DNA of 64,000 nucleotides from Arthrobacter sunyaminii (lineage in GTDB: Bacteria > Actinomycetota > Actinomycetes > Actinomycetales > Micrococcaceae), in the NCBI RefSeq assembly GCF_018866305.1, contig NZ_CP076456.1:2542001-2606000 (forward strand), read 5' to 3'. The notes under the pieces were generated by a model, which was not told the DNA's origin, searched no databases, and saw only the letters and a program-made list of their open reading frames with translations. Numbering within the stretch: position 1 is the stretch's first letter; every line of letters begins with the position of its first letter. This document shows positions 52,706 to 60,105 of this stretch, in pieces. The position numbers and the translations under genes were made by a program.

Positions 52706-53197
52706 TTAGCGCTGGTCGCCCACGAAGCAGTACCCGCTGTCCAGCACGGGCAGAACACTGACCGAGACTGCGCCTTGCCGCACCTCTCCGAAGAGACAGG
52801 AGCCATCCTCTGCCGCCGCTCCGCGAATGGAATCGACGGCCAGACCGGTAGGCGTAATGTCCAGCGACACTTCCACTGATTCACCGGGGAACCCGGCCTC
52901 CGTGAATGCCTTTCGGATCATGGCACGGTCCGGAGTGGGAGATTCGGCGGCGAGCGCTTCAAGTGCCTTCGTCAGGCTTTCCGGGGTCCGCTCTGCTGCC
53001 ATTGGAAGCAGGGTTTTCGCGTCCGGCTGGACGGCTGCCCCCTGAATGGGAGTCACCGCCTGGGCAGCGGTGCTGTTTTGCAGGGATCCCGCAGGCGATG
53101 CCGGCACGGCAGCCGGAGCAAGCAGGCCTGCGGAGCCAATCAAAAGCAGAGAAAGAGTAACCCCGGAGAGCCTGCTGCTGCGGTGAACGCGAATCAT
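52706..53197 (-). CDS. Secreted protein, possibly DUF6993 family
   Basis: A 163-residue protein with an N-terminal signal sequence (basic start, hydrophobic segment at about 12-30, Ala-x-Ala cleavage near 33). After a linker rich in Ala and Gln, the mature part has paired cysteines in GSCLFGEVR and SGYCFVGD, likely a disulfide. The closing pattern SVLPVLxSGxCFVGD resembles the DUF6993 family, an assignment I make from memory and hold weakly. Function unknown. It lies between ettA and ssb on the same strand. Confidence 0.65.
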   Translation of the reverse strand: MIRVHRSSRLSGVTLSLLLIGSAGLLAPAAVPASPAGSLQNSTAAQAVTPIQGAAVQPDAKTLLPMAAERTPESLTKALEALAAESPTPDRAMIRKAFTEAGFPGESVEVSLDITPTGLAVDSIRGAAAEDGSCLFGEVRQGAVSVSVLPVLDSGYCFVGDQR

Positions 53198-53247
53198 TCG
53201 CCTATTGTGCCACGCCCCTGCACCCCACGCGCCGCTGCAGCTCCCGT

Positions 53248-53841
53248 TCAGCGCTTCGTTTTGGACAACGCTGCCTCCGACAATCCGCTCTCCGGCAACG
53301 CGTTGGGATCCTGTGGATTGTTCTCTGATCCGTCCCCTTCAATCCCGTCGGACGCAGTTCCGACCAGTTCACCCGTGTCCAGGTCCAGATCTGCGGGAAG
53401 GTCATCGGTACCGCCGTCCTCGCCGTCCTCGCCGGCAGAACCTTCACTTCCCTCAGCCCCGGCCCCGCCCACGGCCCGGTCCTGAACATTTCGGCGGTAA
53501 TTGGCCGTACCCCACATGAGGTCATGTCCGACGCTCTCGGCGTCAATGTCTACGGAGGTTCCGCTCCTACCATCCTCAGAGACCCATTGCCGGACCTTCA
53601 GCCGGCCGGTGACGATGACCCGATCCCCTTTGTGAACGCTGAATGCAGCATTGGTGGCCAACTGGCGGAAGAGGGAAACGGAGAACCAGTTCGTTTGGCC
53701 GTCAGCCCAACTTCCGGTGTCCCTGTCATAGCGCCGTTCCGTGGTGCACATGCGGAACCCTGCAATCGCGAGTCCGCTGTCCGCAGTGGTGCTTCGAACG
53801 TCCGTGGCAACGTACCCCCGGAGTGTGATGGTGTCGCTCAT
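53248..53841 (-). CDS. Single-stranded DNA-binding protein, SSB paralogue
   Basis: A 197-residue OB-fold protein. Residues 2-110 contain ITLRGYVATDV, RRYDRDTGSWADGQTNWFSVSLFRQLA and GDRVIVTGRLKVRQWVSEDG, the SSB core with aromatic DNA-stacking residues. The tail is acidic but does not end in the DDDIPF-type peptide that recruits partner proteins; it ends in ALSKTKR. That, and the position beside ettA as for Rv2478c, suggest the accessory SsbB-type paralogue rather than the replicative SSB. The ATG at 53841 has AGGGAA four bases upstream. Confidence 0.88.
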   Translation of the reverse strand: MSDTITLRGYVATDVRSTTADSGLAIAGFRMCTTERRYDRDTGSWADGQTNWFSVSLFRQLATNAAFSVHKGDRVIVTGRLKVRQWVSEDGRSGTSVDIDAESVGHDLMWGTANYRRNVQDRAVGGAGAEGSEGSAGEDGEDGGTDDLPADLDLDTGELVGTASDGIEGDGSENNPQDPNALPESGLSEAALSKTKR

Positions 53842-54202
53842 GCTGTTCCCTGCCTGTCTGTGGATGGTCCGAATCCTTCGCTCGGGCAACCAGATCACCT
53901 GGGGTCGCTGCGAAGTCATGGCCGGCCGCTTCGGGCCCGCTCAGGCAAGTCTTCTTCGCACGATGCAACAACGGGCGGCAATCACCCCTTTTGTGGATGG
54001 GCCCCGCCAACGGGGGCTATGTGGAGGGAACACACCGGCACACAGCCAGGCCGGCCAAACCGCTTAAAGCACTGGTGCCGAAACGCTCACGGGATCTCCC
54101 GGAATGTACCGGAGATCCCGTGAGCCGTTTCGGCACCACGAAAACACATCACAGACTCAACTACTGACAGACAGCTGCAGAAGTTCTCAGCTGCAGAAAC
54201 TG
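53842..54202. other. Intergenic region between ssb paralogue and tRNA-Arg
   Basis: These 361 bases hold the 5' region of the ssb paralogue and, at 54074-54137, a large near-perfect palindrome. I see no further gene: the short frames have no ribosome-binding sites or recognisable sequence. Confidence 0.5.
54074..54137. terminator. Large imperfect palindrome after tRNA-Arg
   Basis: The arms 54074-54102 and 54109-54137 pair along about 28 bases (GGTGCCGAAACG with CGTTTCGGCACC at the ends) with two single-base bulges and a six-base loop. It lies 66 bases downstream of tRNA-Arg on its strand. No T-tract follows, so termination is a guess; a protein-binding dyad is possible. Confidence 0.45.
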
Positions 54203-54275
54203 TGCCCCCGGCAGGATTCGAACCTGCGACCAAGAGATTAGAAGGCTCCTGCTCTATCCCCTGAGCTACGGAGGC
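54203..54275 (-). tRNA. tRNA-Arg (TCT)
   Basis: A 73-base cloverleaf with acceptor GCCTCCG/CGGGGGC, D-arm GCTC/GAGC, anticodon loop CTTCTAA giving TCT, and T-loop TTCGAAT. The base pair next to the anticodon loop is C-T, a mismatch. CCA is not encoded. Confidence 0.93.
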
Positions 54276-54467
54276 GACCTGACGATAATACTACGCAGCG
54301 GCAGGGGCTCAGCCACGGGGTGGCCGGCCGGGTCCGGCAGGTCACGGGAGCCTGGAAAAAAACTTTGTAGAAATTTGCATCCAAACTCCCGGCCCCGGAA
54401 GTAGAGGAGATGTAAGCAACATAAAAACTCTTCGCTGCCGGCGGAGATGCGACCCCCAGGAGAGATC

Positions 54468-55289
54468 ATGCGTAAGACCGTCACCGCCCTTGCAGCAGCC
54501 GCAGGTTTGACTGCCGCAGTTGGTTTTATGACCCCGGCCGCAGCAGCAGACACTGCTCAGCTCTCGGTCCTGCACGCGGTACCCGACACGACGGTGGATG
54601 TGTATGTGAACGGTGCACTGACCCTCGACGACTTCACCCCGGGCACCCTTGCCGGACCGCTTGACCTGCCCGGCGGCAGCTACGACCTGGCCATCACCGC
54701 CCCCGACGCCGCCGATGCTTCGGCACCGATTATCGGTCCGGTGACGGTGGAAATGGCTGCGGGCGGTAACTACACCGCCGTGGCCAACCTTGATGCAACC
54801 GGTAAGCCGACGGCAAACTTCTACACTAACGACCTCTCCATGGTCGAGCCGGGTAAGGCGGACCTGACCGTGCGCCACGATGCAGCAGCACCTGCCGTGG
54901 ATGTGCTGGCCAACGGAACGCCGGTGATCACCGGGTTGGAAAACCCAAATGAGAAGTCCCTGACCGTTGATGCCGGAACCATCTCCGCATCCGTGGCTGC
55001 AGCAGGAACCACCGATCCCGTTATCGGCCCGGCAGATCTGACGCTGGCCGAAGGCACCCACACCTTCGTGTACGCATGGGGTTCGCTGGAGGACGGCAAC
55101 CTTGCTCTGGCCACCCAGACAATCCACGGCATGGAATCTGCCCCGAACGCAGTTCCCGGGGCGCTGGCCTCCTCCGATGAGGGCAACGGCGGCGCTCTGG
55201 CCGCAGGTGCCGGCGTCGCAATGATGCTCCTGGTGGGCGCAGCAGCAGTGGCACGCCGCAAGCACTCCGCATCAGCAGCCCGCAGCTAG
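54468..55289 (+). CDS. DUF4397 domain surface protein with C-terminal membrane anchor
   Basis: A 273-residue exported protein. Signal peptide at 1-29 (cleavage after PAAAA). Two DUF4397-like beta repeats follow: about 31-125 (LSVLHAVPDTTVDVYVNG) and 126-225 (LTVRHDAAAPAVDVLANG), each opening with the HAVP/VRHDA type motif. Residues 243-262 are a hydrophobic segment, and the tail ARRKHSASAARS is basic, so it is membrane- or wall-anchored. There is no LPxTG, though the LPxTG-like position before the segment reads SSDEGNGG. AGGAG lies five bases before the ATG. It precedes a class F sortase and a SigK-like operon. Confidence 0.85.
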   Translation: MRKTVTALAAAAGLTAAVGFMTPAAAADTAQLSVLHAVPDTTVDVYVNGALTLDDFTPGTLAGPLDLPGGSYDLAITAPDAADASAPIIGPVTVEMAAGGNYTAVANLDATGKPTANFYTNDLSMVEPGKADLTVRHDAAAPAVDVLANGTPVITGLENPNEKSLTVDAGTISASVAAAGTTDPVIGPADLTLAEGTHTFVYAWGSLEDGNLALATQTIHGMESAPNAVPGALASSDEGNGGALAAGAGVAMMLLVGAAAVARRKHSASAARS

Positions 55290-55350
55290 CTGTTCCGTCC
55301 ATCCCCCCGTGCCGCAAGGCACGCCGGGTGGGCGGCGGCTGAGATCCGCA

Positions 55351-55382
55351 GCCGGCGGCCGGACCAATCTCCGGCCGCCGGC
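55351..55382 (+). terminator. Hairpin between the DUF4397 gene and the sortase
   Basis: GCCGGCGGCCGGA at 55351-55363 pairs perfectly with TCCGGCCGCCGGC at 55370-55382 around six bases. No T-tract; it may reduce but not stop readthrough to the sortase gene. Confidence 0.5.
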
Positions 55383-55448
55383 GTCCGCCTTCACTGGCCT
55401 TTCCCCGACTACATATCGTTTACACCTTCTGGATTGGAAGTTCTTCCT

Positions 55449-56129
55449 ATGCCCCGCACCGCCGCCGGCCGCAAATTTTGGGCCAGTGCCGCTCTCCTTG
55501 CCGCGCTGGCCGCAGGAACCTCTGCCTGCGGAAGCCCGGCAGAGCAGCCGGCGGAGAATTCCCCGGCGGCTGTCAGCTCTCCTTCAACGTCCGCTGCAGC
55601 CCAGCCTGCCAGCCCCGCCCCGCCGGTTCCTGCGCCGTCAAGCATCCCCATCCGTCCGGCAACTCCGGAACCCAGCGTCAGCATCCCGGCGCCGGTGCGG
55701 GTCGAGGTCGAGGGAACCGGGATCAGCCTGGAAGTGATTCCCGTGGGCGTAGAGGACAACGGCGCCATGACTCTTCCCGACAACCACTATCAGGCCGGCT
55801 GGTATCAGTATGGTCCCGCACCGGGAGCAGATGCGGGTTCCAGCGTGCTCGCAGCGCACGTGGACTCCCGCACCGAGCAGCTGCCGATCGCCGGACTCAA
55901 GAACGTTGCCCCCGGCACCATCGTCACTGTTACCCGCGAGGACGGTTCCGTGCAGCGGTACGCCACCGAGAAGGTGGAAAACATCGCCAAGCGAAGCCTG
56001 GACGGTCACCGGCTGTTCGACCGCACCGGAGAACCCCGGTTGAAACTAGTCACCTGCGGCGGCAAATGGCTCGAAGCGGAGGACGACTACGAAGATAACG
56101 TGGTCTTGACCGCGGCACCGGTATCATAG
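55449..56129 (+). CDS. Class F sortase
   Basis: A 226-residue cysteine transpeptidase. The N-terminus is a signal-like segment ending in GTSACG, possibly a lipoprotein cysteine (about residue 27). A Pro/Ser/Ala-rich linker to about residue 80 leads to the sortase beta barrel. The catalytic histidine is in LAAHVDSRTEQLP and the cysteine in LVTCGGKW. The arginine that usually follows in YRDNVV is glutamate here (YEDNVVLTA). Sortases join surface proteins to the wall or to each other; a DUF4397 protein lies directly upstream. ATG at 55449 after GGAAG. Confidence 0.87.
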   Translation: MPRTAAGRKFWASAALLAALAAGTSACGSPAEQPAENSPAAVSSPSTSAAAQPASPAPPVPAPSSIPIRPATPEPSVSIPAPVRVEVEGTGISLEVIPVGVEDNGAMTLPDNHYQAGWYQYGPAPGADAGSSVLAAHVDSRTEQLPIAGLKNVAPGTIVTVTREDGSVQRYATEKVENIAKRSLDGHRLFDRTGEPRLKLVTCGGKWLEAEDDYEDNVVLTAAPVS

Positions 56130-56209
56130 GGAAAACTGCCGATCCTCGGGGCGGGCCGGACGGCCGCACCGCAGAGGACCGGCTTCCCGAGATCAGGAGT
56201 CCGCACCCG

Positions 56210-56782
56210 ATGCCACTTGGTTCCCCGGAGGAGGACGCAGGCCTCGACCAAGCCTTCGCTTCCGGCAATCAGAGCGCGCTCGCTGAAGCCTACCGGCGGT
56301 TTGCACCCCTGATCCGTTCGCTGGCCCTGCGGCGCCTCTCCGATTCCGCAGCAGCGGATGATGTGGTGCAGGAAGTTTTCATCAGGGCCTGGAAGTACCG
56401 GGACAGCTACTCCCCACAGCGGTCAAGCCTTGTGGCCTGGCTGGTTGGCATTACCCGCAACGTTGCGGCCGGCATGGGCACCTCGCGGGCACGCGAAGAG
56501 AACCTGCGGGAACTGGCTGCCGCCCAGCACCGGGAGGAGGACGACGACGGAACCGGAAACCCCGACCGTGTTGCCGACAAGGTGGTCATCGAAGCGGAAC
56601 TGGACCGGCTGGGAGAGCCGCAGGGTTCCATCCTCCGGCTGGCTTTCCATGCGGACCTGACCCACCAGCAGATCGCCGACCGGCTCGAAATGCCGCTGGG
56701 AACCGTTAAGAGTCATATACGCCGAAGTCTCGTCCAGTTGAGGCAAAGATTGGAGGTCAGTGATGCAGCACCTGCACGATGA
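56210..56782 (+). CDS. ECF RNA polymerase sigma factor, SigK-like
   Basis: A 190-residue group 4 sigma factor. Region 2 spans about 20-90 with AADDVVQEVFIRAWKYRDSY (core-binding and -10 recognition), and region 4 about 130-182 with the helix-turn-helix LTHQQIADRLEMPLGTVKSHIRRSLVQLRQRL. In mycobacteria SigK is held by RskA and controls surface antigens; the RskA-type gene next to it supports that comparison. The ATG at 56210 gives a standard length. Its stop lies within the start of the anti-sigma gene, which overlaps by 20 bases. Confidence 0.9.
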   Translation: MPLGSPEEDAGLDQAFASGNQSALAEAYRRFAPLIRSLALRRLSDSAAADDVVQEVFIRAWKYRDSYSPQRSSLVAWLVGITRNVAAGMGTSRAREENLRELAAAQHREEDDDGTGNPDRVADKVVIEAELDRLGEPQGSILRLAFHADLTHQQIADRLEMPLGTVKSHIRRSLVQLRQRLEVSDAAPAR

Positions 56783-57554
56783 CGCGCTCACCCTCCTGGC
56801 TCTGGGTGAAGAAGCCACTGACGAGGAGCGTGCCCATCTTGAGGCCTGTCCGCGCTGCAGCGCGGATCTGGGTTCTTTCCGCCGTGTGGTGTCCGCCGCC
56901 CGCCTGGCCGGCACGGCAAACGAGGACGACGACGCATCAACCGCCGGAGCAACGGACGGAACCGGACAGCTCTTCACCCTGCAGGCACCGGACTCCGCGG
57001 TGTGGGAGAGCATTCACCGCGAACTGAATCTGGATGAAGAGCTGAGGCCGGACCCGCTGTCAGCTCCCGCCTCATCACAGCCTTCGCCAGTGGCCTCTCT
57101 TGACGCAGCCCGCCGCCGGCGCCGGCGCACCGGGCCGTGGCTGGCAGCCGCGGCAGCCGCCGTCGTCGTGGCGGCCGCAGGAACCTGGGGTGCGCTGGGA
57201 GCGCTAGATTCCAATCCGGAACCCGTTGCTATCGCCTCGGTGGAGCTGTCCCCGCTGGCCTCGTACTCGGACACGGGCCGCGCCGTCGTGGACGAGCTTC
57301 CGGACGGCAAGCGGGAACTTGTGGTGACCTCCAGCAGCGATGCAGCCCAGGGCTACCGGGAGGTGTGGCTGCTCGCCCCGGACGCGACGTCGATGGTGAG
57401 CCTTGGAACCATGGAAGGCACCGAAGGACACTTTGTGCTGCCGCAGGATCTTGACCTCAGCAAGTATCCCGTCGTGGACATTTCAGACGAGCCGTATGAC
57501 GGCGATCCTGCGCACTCCGGTGATTCCATTCTGCGCGGGCAACTGGATCTTTAG
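56763..57554 (+). CDS. Anti-sigma factor, RskA-like
   Basis: A 263-residue single-pass membrane regulator. The cytoplasmic N-terminus is a zinc anti-sigma domain with HLEACPRC (HxxxCxxC) and an earlier histidine at about residue 4. Residues 119-140 form the membrane helix. The extracytoplasmic part carries the RskA pattern YREVWLLAPDATSMVSLG and YPVVDISDEPYDGDPAHSGDS. It should sequester the SigK-like factor until cleaved. ATG at 56763, six bases after GGAGG; a GTG directly before is also possible. It overlaps the sigma gene and abuts the M50 gene by one base (TAGTG). Confidence 0.9.
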   Translation: MQHLHDDALTLLALGEEATDEERAHLEACPRCSADLGSFRRVVSAARLAGTANEDDDASTAGATDGTGQLFTLQAPDSAVWESIHRELNLDEELRPDPLSAPASSQPSPVASLDAARRRRRRTGPWLAAAAAAVVVAAAGTWGALGALDSNPEPVAIASVELSPLASYSDTGRAVVDELPDGKRELVVTSSSDAAQGYREVWLLAPDATSMVSLGTMEGTEGHFVLPQDLDLSKYPVVDISDEPYDGDPAHSGDSILRGQLDL

Positions 57555-58303
57555 TGGACGCAGGAACCGCCGGCTCCATCATCAGCACGTGGTTTTCGAA
57601 GGTCGCGGACGGCTTTTCCCGCGGAGATCCGCTGGAGCTCCCGCTGCCTGTCCTGCTGCTCATTGCTGCTGCGGCGGCCCTGCTGACCGTGCCCCGGCCG
57701 GTGTGGCGGTGGTTCGGTCTTTTCGTCACGTTTGTCCATGAACTGGGGCATGCCTTTGCCGCCCTGATGACCGGACAACTGGTTAAGGGCATCCAGCTCC
57801 GGTTTGACCACTCAGGCCAAATGCGCAGCATGGGCCGCAGCCGCTTCGCCGCGGCCTGGACCGGGTTCTGGGGTTATCCCGTACCCGCCGTCGTGGGTGC
57901 ACTGCTGGTCTGGGCGGCCTTTAACGGCTGGGCCGGATTTGCCCTGTCCGCCGGTGCGCTGGTCCTGCTGGCGGGCCTGCTGTTCATCCGCAATGCCCAG
58001 GGTCTGCTCATTGCCCTGGGCTGCACCACGGTTTCAGTGCTGCTGGTGTGGTTTGCCTCGCCCAATGCCGTCTCATACGTCACCCTGGGCACGGGCCTCG
58101 CCCTGCTGGCCGGTGCGGTGCGCGACTGGTTCAACGTGCTCAGCGTCCACACCCGGCGACGCCGTTCCCTGCAGAGCTCGGACGCCTTCATCCTGTACCA
58201 GCGCACAGGCGTCCCGTCCGCGATCTGGCTTGCTGCCTTCGCCGCGGTCATCGCGGTGTCGGTGGTTGCTGCCCTGTGGTGGTTCCGCCCGGCGACCGGC
58301 TAA
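57554..58303 (+). CDS. M50-family metalloprotease-like membrane protein
   Basis: A 249-residue protein with about six hydrophobic segments. The zinc motif HELGH is in the second one (residues 62-66), as in site-2 proteases that cut membrane-bound regulators; a second conserved motif with an aspartate is not obvious, so activity is likely but unproven. It starts at a GTG that overlaps the anti-sigma stop by one base, so sigma factor, anti-sigma and protease are translated as one unit. That position makes RskA processing an attractive but inferred role. The stop overlaps the converging DUF3224 gene by four bases. Confidence 0.85.
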   Translation: MDAGTAGSIISTWFSKVADGFSRGDPLELPLPVLLLIAAAAALLTVPRPVWRWFGLFVTFVHELGHAFAALMTGQLVKGIQLRFDHSGQMRSMGRSRFAAAWTGFWGYPVPAVVGALLVWAAFNGWAGFALSAGALVLLAGLLFIRNAQGLLIALGCTTVSVLLVWFASPNAVSYVTLGTGLALLAGAVRDWFNVLSVHTRRRRSLQSSDAFILYQRTGVPSAIWLAAFAAVIAVSVVAALWWFRPATG

Positions 58304-58716
58304 ACGTCTTCGGGGAGCGTAATGCGCAGTTCCAGCCGGTGCTGGCCGTCGGGTTCCTGCGTGAAAATGGCTTTTCCGGCGATTCCGGCCAGCCCGTCAG
58401 TCCCGGAGCCGGGAACGATATGTCCGGAGCTGGCCGTGGCTGTACCCTCAGCAACGCCCCAGTGCTGGATCACCATGGTGCCTTCACGTCCGGCGATCGT
58501 GCCGGCGAAAACCTCGGAACAAACGTAACCGGCCCCCACGGCGTTTCCGGCCATAAGGAGGTCGGCAACACTGGTCCCCACAATGTCCCCCTCGAAGATC
58601 TTTACCGCGCGGACCGTCGAGAGTTCGCTGTTGGTTCCTTCCACCTGATAGGGCGTGGGCTCCCACTGCGAGACATCAAAATCGGCCGTTATTACCTGTT
58701 CTGTTCCGTCGGTCAT
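58300..58716 (-). CDS. DUF3224 domain protein
   Basis: A 138-residue beta-barrel-like protein of the DUF3224 family, recognised by DFDVSQWEPTPY near the N-terminus, the ADLLMAGNAVGAGYVCSEVFAGTIAGREG centre and GSGTDGLAGIAGKAIFT near the end (given in parts). The fold resembles allene-oxide-cyclase-type barrels and function is unknown. The start at 58716 (MTDGTEQV) gives the usual length; GGGA lies ten bases upstream. It converges on the M50 gene with a four-base overlap. Confidence 0.82.
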   Translation of the reverse strand: MTDGTEQVITADFDVSQWEPTPYQVEGTNSELSTVRAVKIFEGDIVGTSVADLLMAGNAVGAGYVCSEVFAGTIAGREGTMVIQHWGVAEGTATASSGHIVPGSGTDGLAGIAGKAIFTQEPDGQHRLELRITLPEDV

Positions 58717-58833
58717 GCGTCCAGTATCCCGTGTCCGGCAATGGATTGCATGCCGCGGCGCGGCCGCCGGTACCCTTATCGCTGTGCCTGATCCCGGCAC
58801 GGCACCTGCATCACCTAAGGAGAATCACCCGGA

Positions 58834-60105
58834 ATGCCGCAGAAAAAGACCTCTCTGCAGGAGCGCTTTATGCGCCGGAAATCGTTATGGATTTGCTTCA
58901 CTATTGTCCACCTGGTCTTTTTTGCCGCATTGTCCTCCCTGATCTTCTCCGGCGGCGTCCTCAGCGACATCAATCTCTACCGGCTGTGGGCCTTTGAAGG
59001 CATCAATGAAGGGACCTGGCAGGGCATCAGCACGGACTGGGTGTATCCGATCGGGGCGCTCCTGCCGATGCTTGTCTCCGCTGTTTTCGGCTGGGGAGCG
59101 TATCAGCTGGTCTGGTTCGCCATCTTCACGGCTCTGAACGCCGCAGCCGTGGCCGTCATCAGCAAGCCGGGAACCCCGTCCCGATACGCGGCCTCCTACT
59201 GGTGGCTGGTGGTTACCGGGCTGCTGGGGCCGGTGGCGGTGGGCCGGGTGGACGGTCTCACGGCCCCCCTGGTGATTATGGGCCTGCTGCTCCTGGCGAG
59301 CCGCCCCGTAGTTGCCTCGTCGCTGCTTGCCGTGGCGACCTGGATGAAGGTCTGGCCCGCTGCCGTGATCCTCGCGGTGCTGGTCGCCTCGCGCCGGCGC
59401 CTGACAGTGGTGGCCACCGGGGCGGCGGTGTCCGCCGTGATGGCCGGGATTGTCATCGCCGGCGGCGGCATCCGTCACCTGCTGTCCTTTGTGGGCGCCC
59501 AGGGTGCACGCGGCATGCAGATGGAGGCGCCCTTCACCACTCCGGGCCTCTGGCAGGCCATCCTCGGCGGCGATTCCGGTGCCTACATCTTCGAGGACAA
59601 GATCATCAACACCCGCGAAGTGCGCGGTGCCCTCGGCGAGCCGGTGGCCGCACTGATGACGCCGCTGCTCGCGGCGGCGGCCCTCGCCGTCGTCGTTCTG
59701 CTGATCTGGGCACTGCGGCGGGGCGCCGATGCCGGCCAGCTGCTCATTGCCGGTTCACTGGCCCTGGTGGCGGCGTTCATTGTGTTCAACAAAGTGGGTT
59801 CGCCCCAGTTCATGCTGTGGCTGGGCGCCGTGGTGGCCGTTGGTGTGGCCTGGGAGGGCCGGAGCTGGCGGGTCCCGGCGGTCCTCATGCTGGCCATCGC
59901 TTCCCTGACCACCCTGGTGTATCCGATGTTCTACGCCGCGCTCTACAACGATCTGAACATCGGGGTTGCCCTGCTGCTGACCATCCGCAACATTGCGCTG
60001 CTGGTGCTCTTCGGCTGGTCGCTGGTCCGGATTGTCCGGTTGACGAAGGCGGGCAGCAGCCGTCCGCTCAGCGCACCCGAAGTTCGCCCGGAGACGGCTC
60101 CGTAA
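58834..60105 (+). CDS. Membrane glycosyltransferase, GT87 family (DUF2029)
   Basis: A 423-residue polytopic membrane protein with about ten hydrophobic segments. It has the GT-C architecture of GT87 polyprenol-phosphate-dependent mannosyltransferases: an acidic pair in the first external loop (SDINLYRLW), and the KVWPAAVI and FNKVGSPQFMLWLGAV motifs of the family. These enzymes build mannose-containing lipids of the actinobacterial envelope (e.g. PimE-type steps). The exact glycolipid here is not known. It converges on the MptB-like gene, overlapping its end by 38 bases. Confidence 0.82.
   Translation: MPQKKTSLQERFMRRKSLWICFTIVHLVFFAALSSLIFSGGVLSDINLYRLWAFEGINEGTWQGISTDWVYPIGALLPMLVSAVFGWGAYQLVWFAIFTALNAAAVAVISKPGTPSRYAASYWWLVVTGLLGPVAVGRVDGLTAPLVIMGLLLLASRPVVASSLLAVATWMKVWPAAVILAVLVASRRRLTVVATGAAVSAVMAGIVIAGGGIRHLLSFVGAQGARGMQMEAPFTTPGLWQAILGGDSGAYIFEDKIINTREVRGALGEPVAALMTPLLAAAALAVVVLLIWALRRGADAGQLLIAGSLALVAAFIVFNKVGSPQFMLWLGAVVAVGVAWEGRSWRVPAVLMLAIASLTTLVYPMFYAALYNDLNIGVALLLTIRNIALLVLFGWSLVRIVRLTKAGSSRPLSAPEVRPETAP

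Noticed and set aside
54377..54400. SigK promoter upstream of the DUF4397 gene (GCATCC with CCGGAA)
   Set aside because: The spacer is 12 bases, shorter than the 16-18 expected, and the -10 box differs from CCGAAT.
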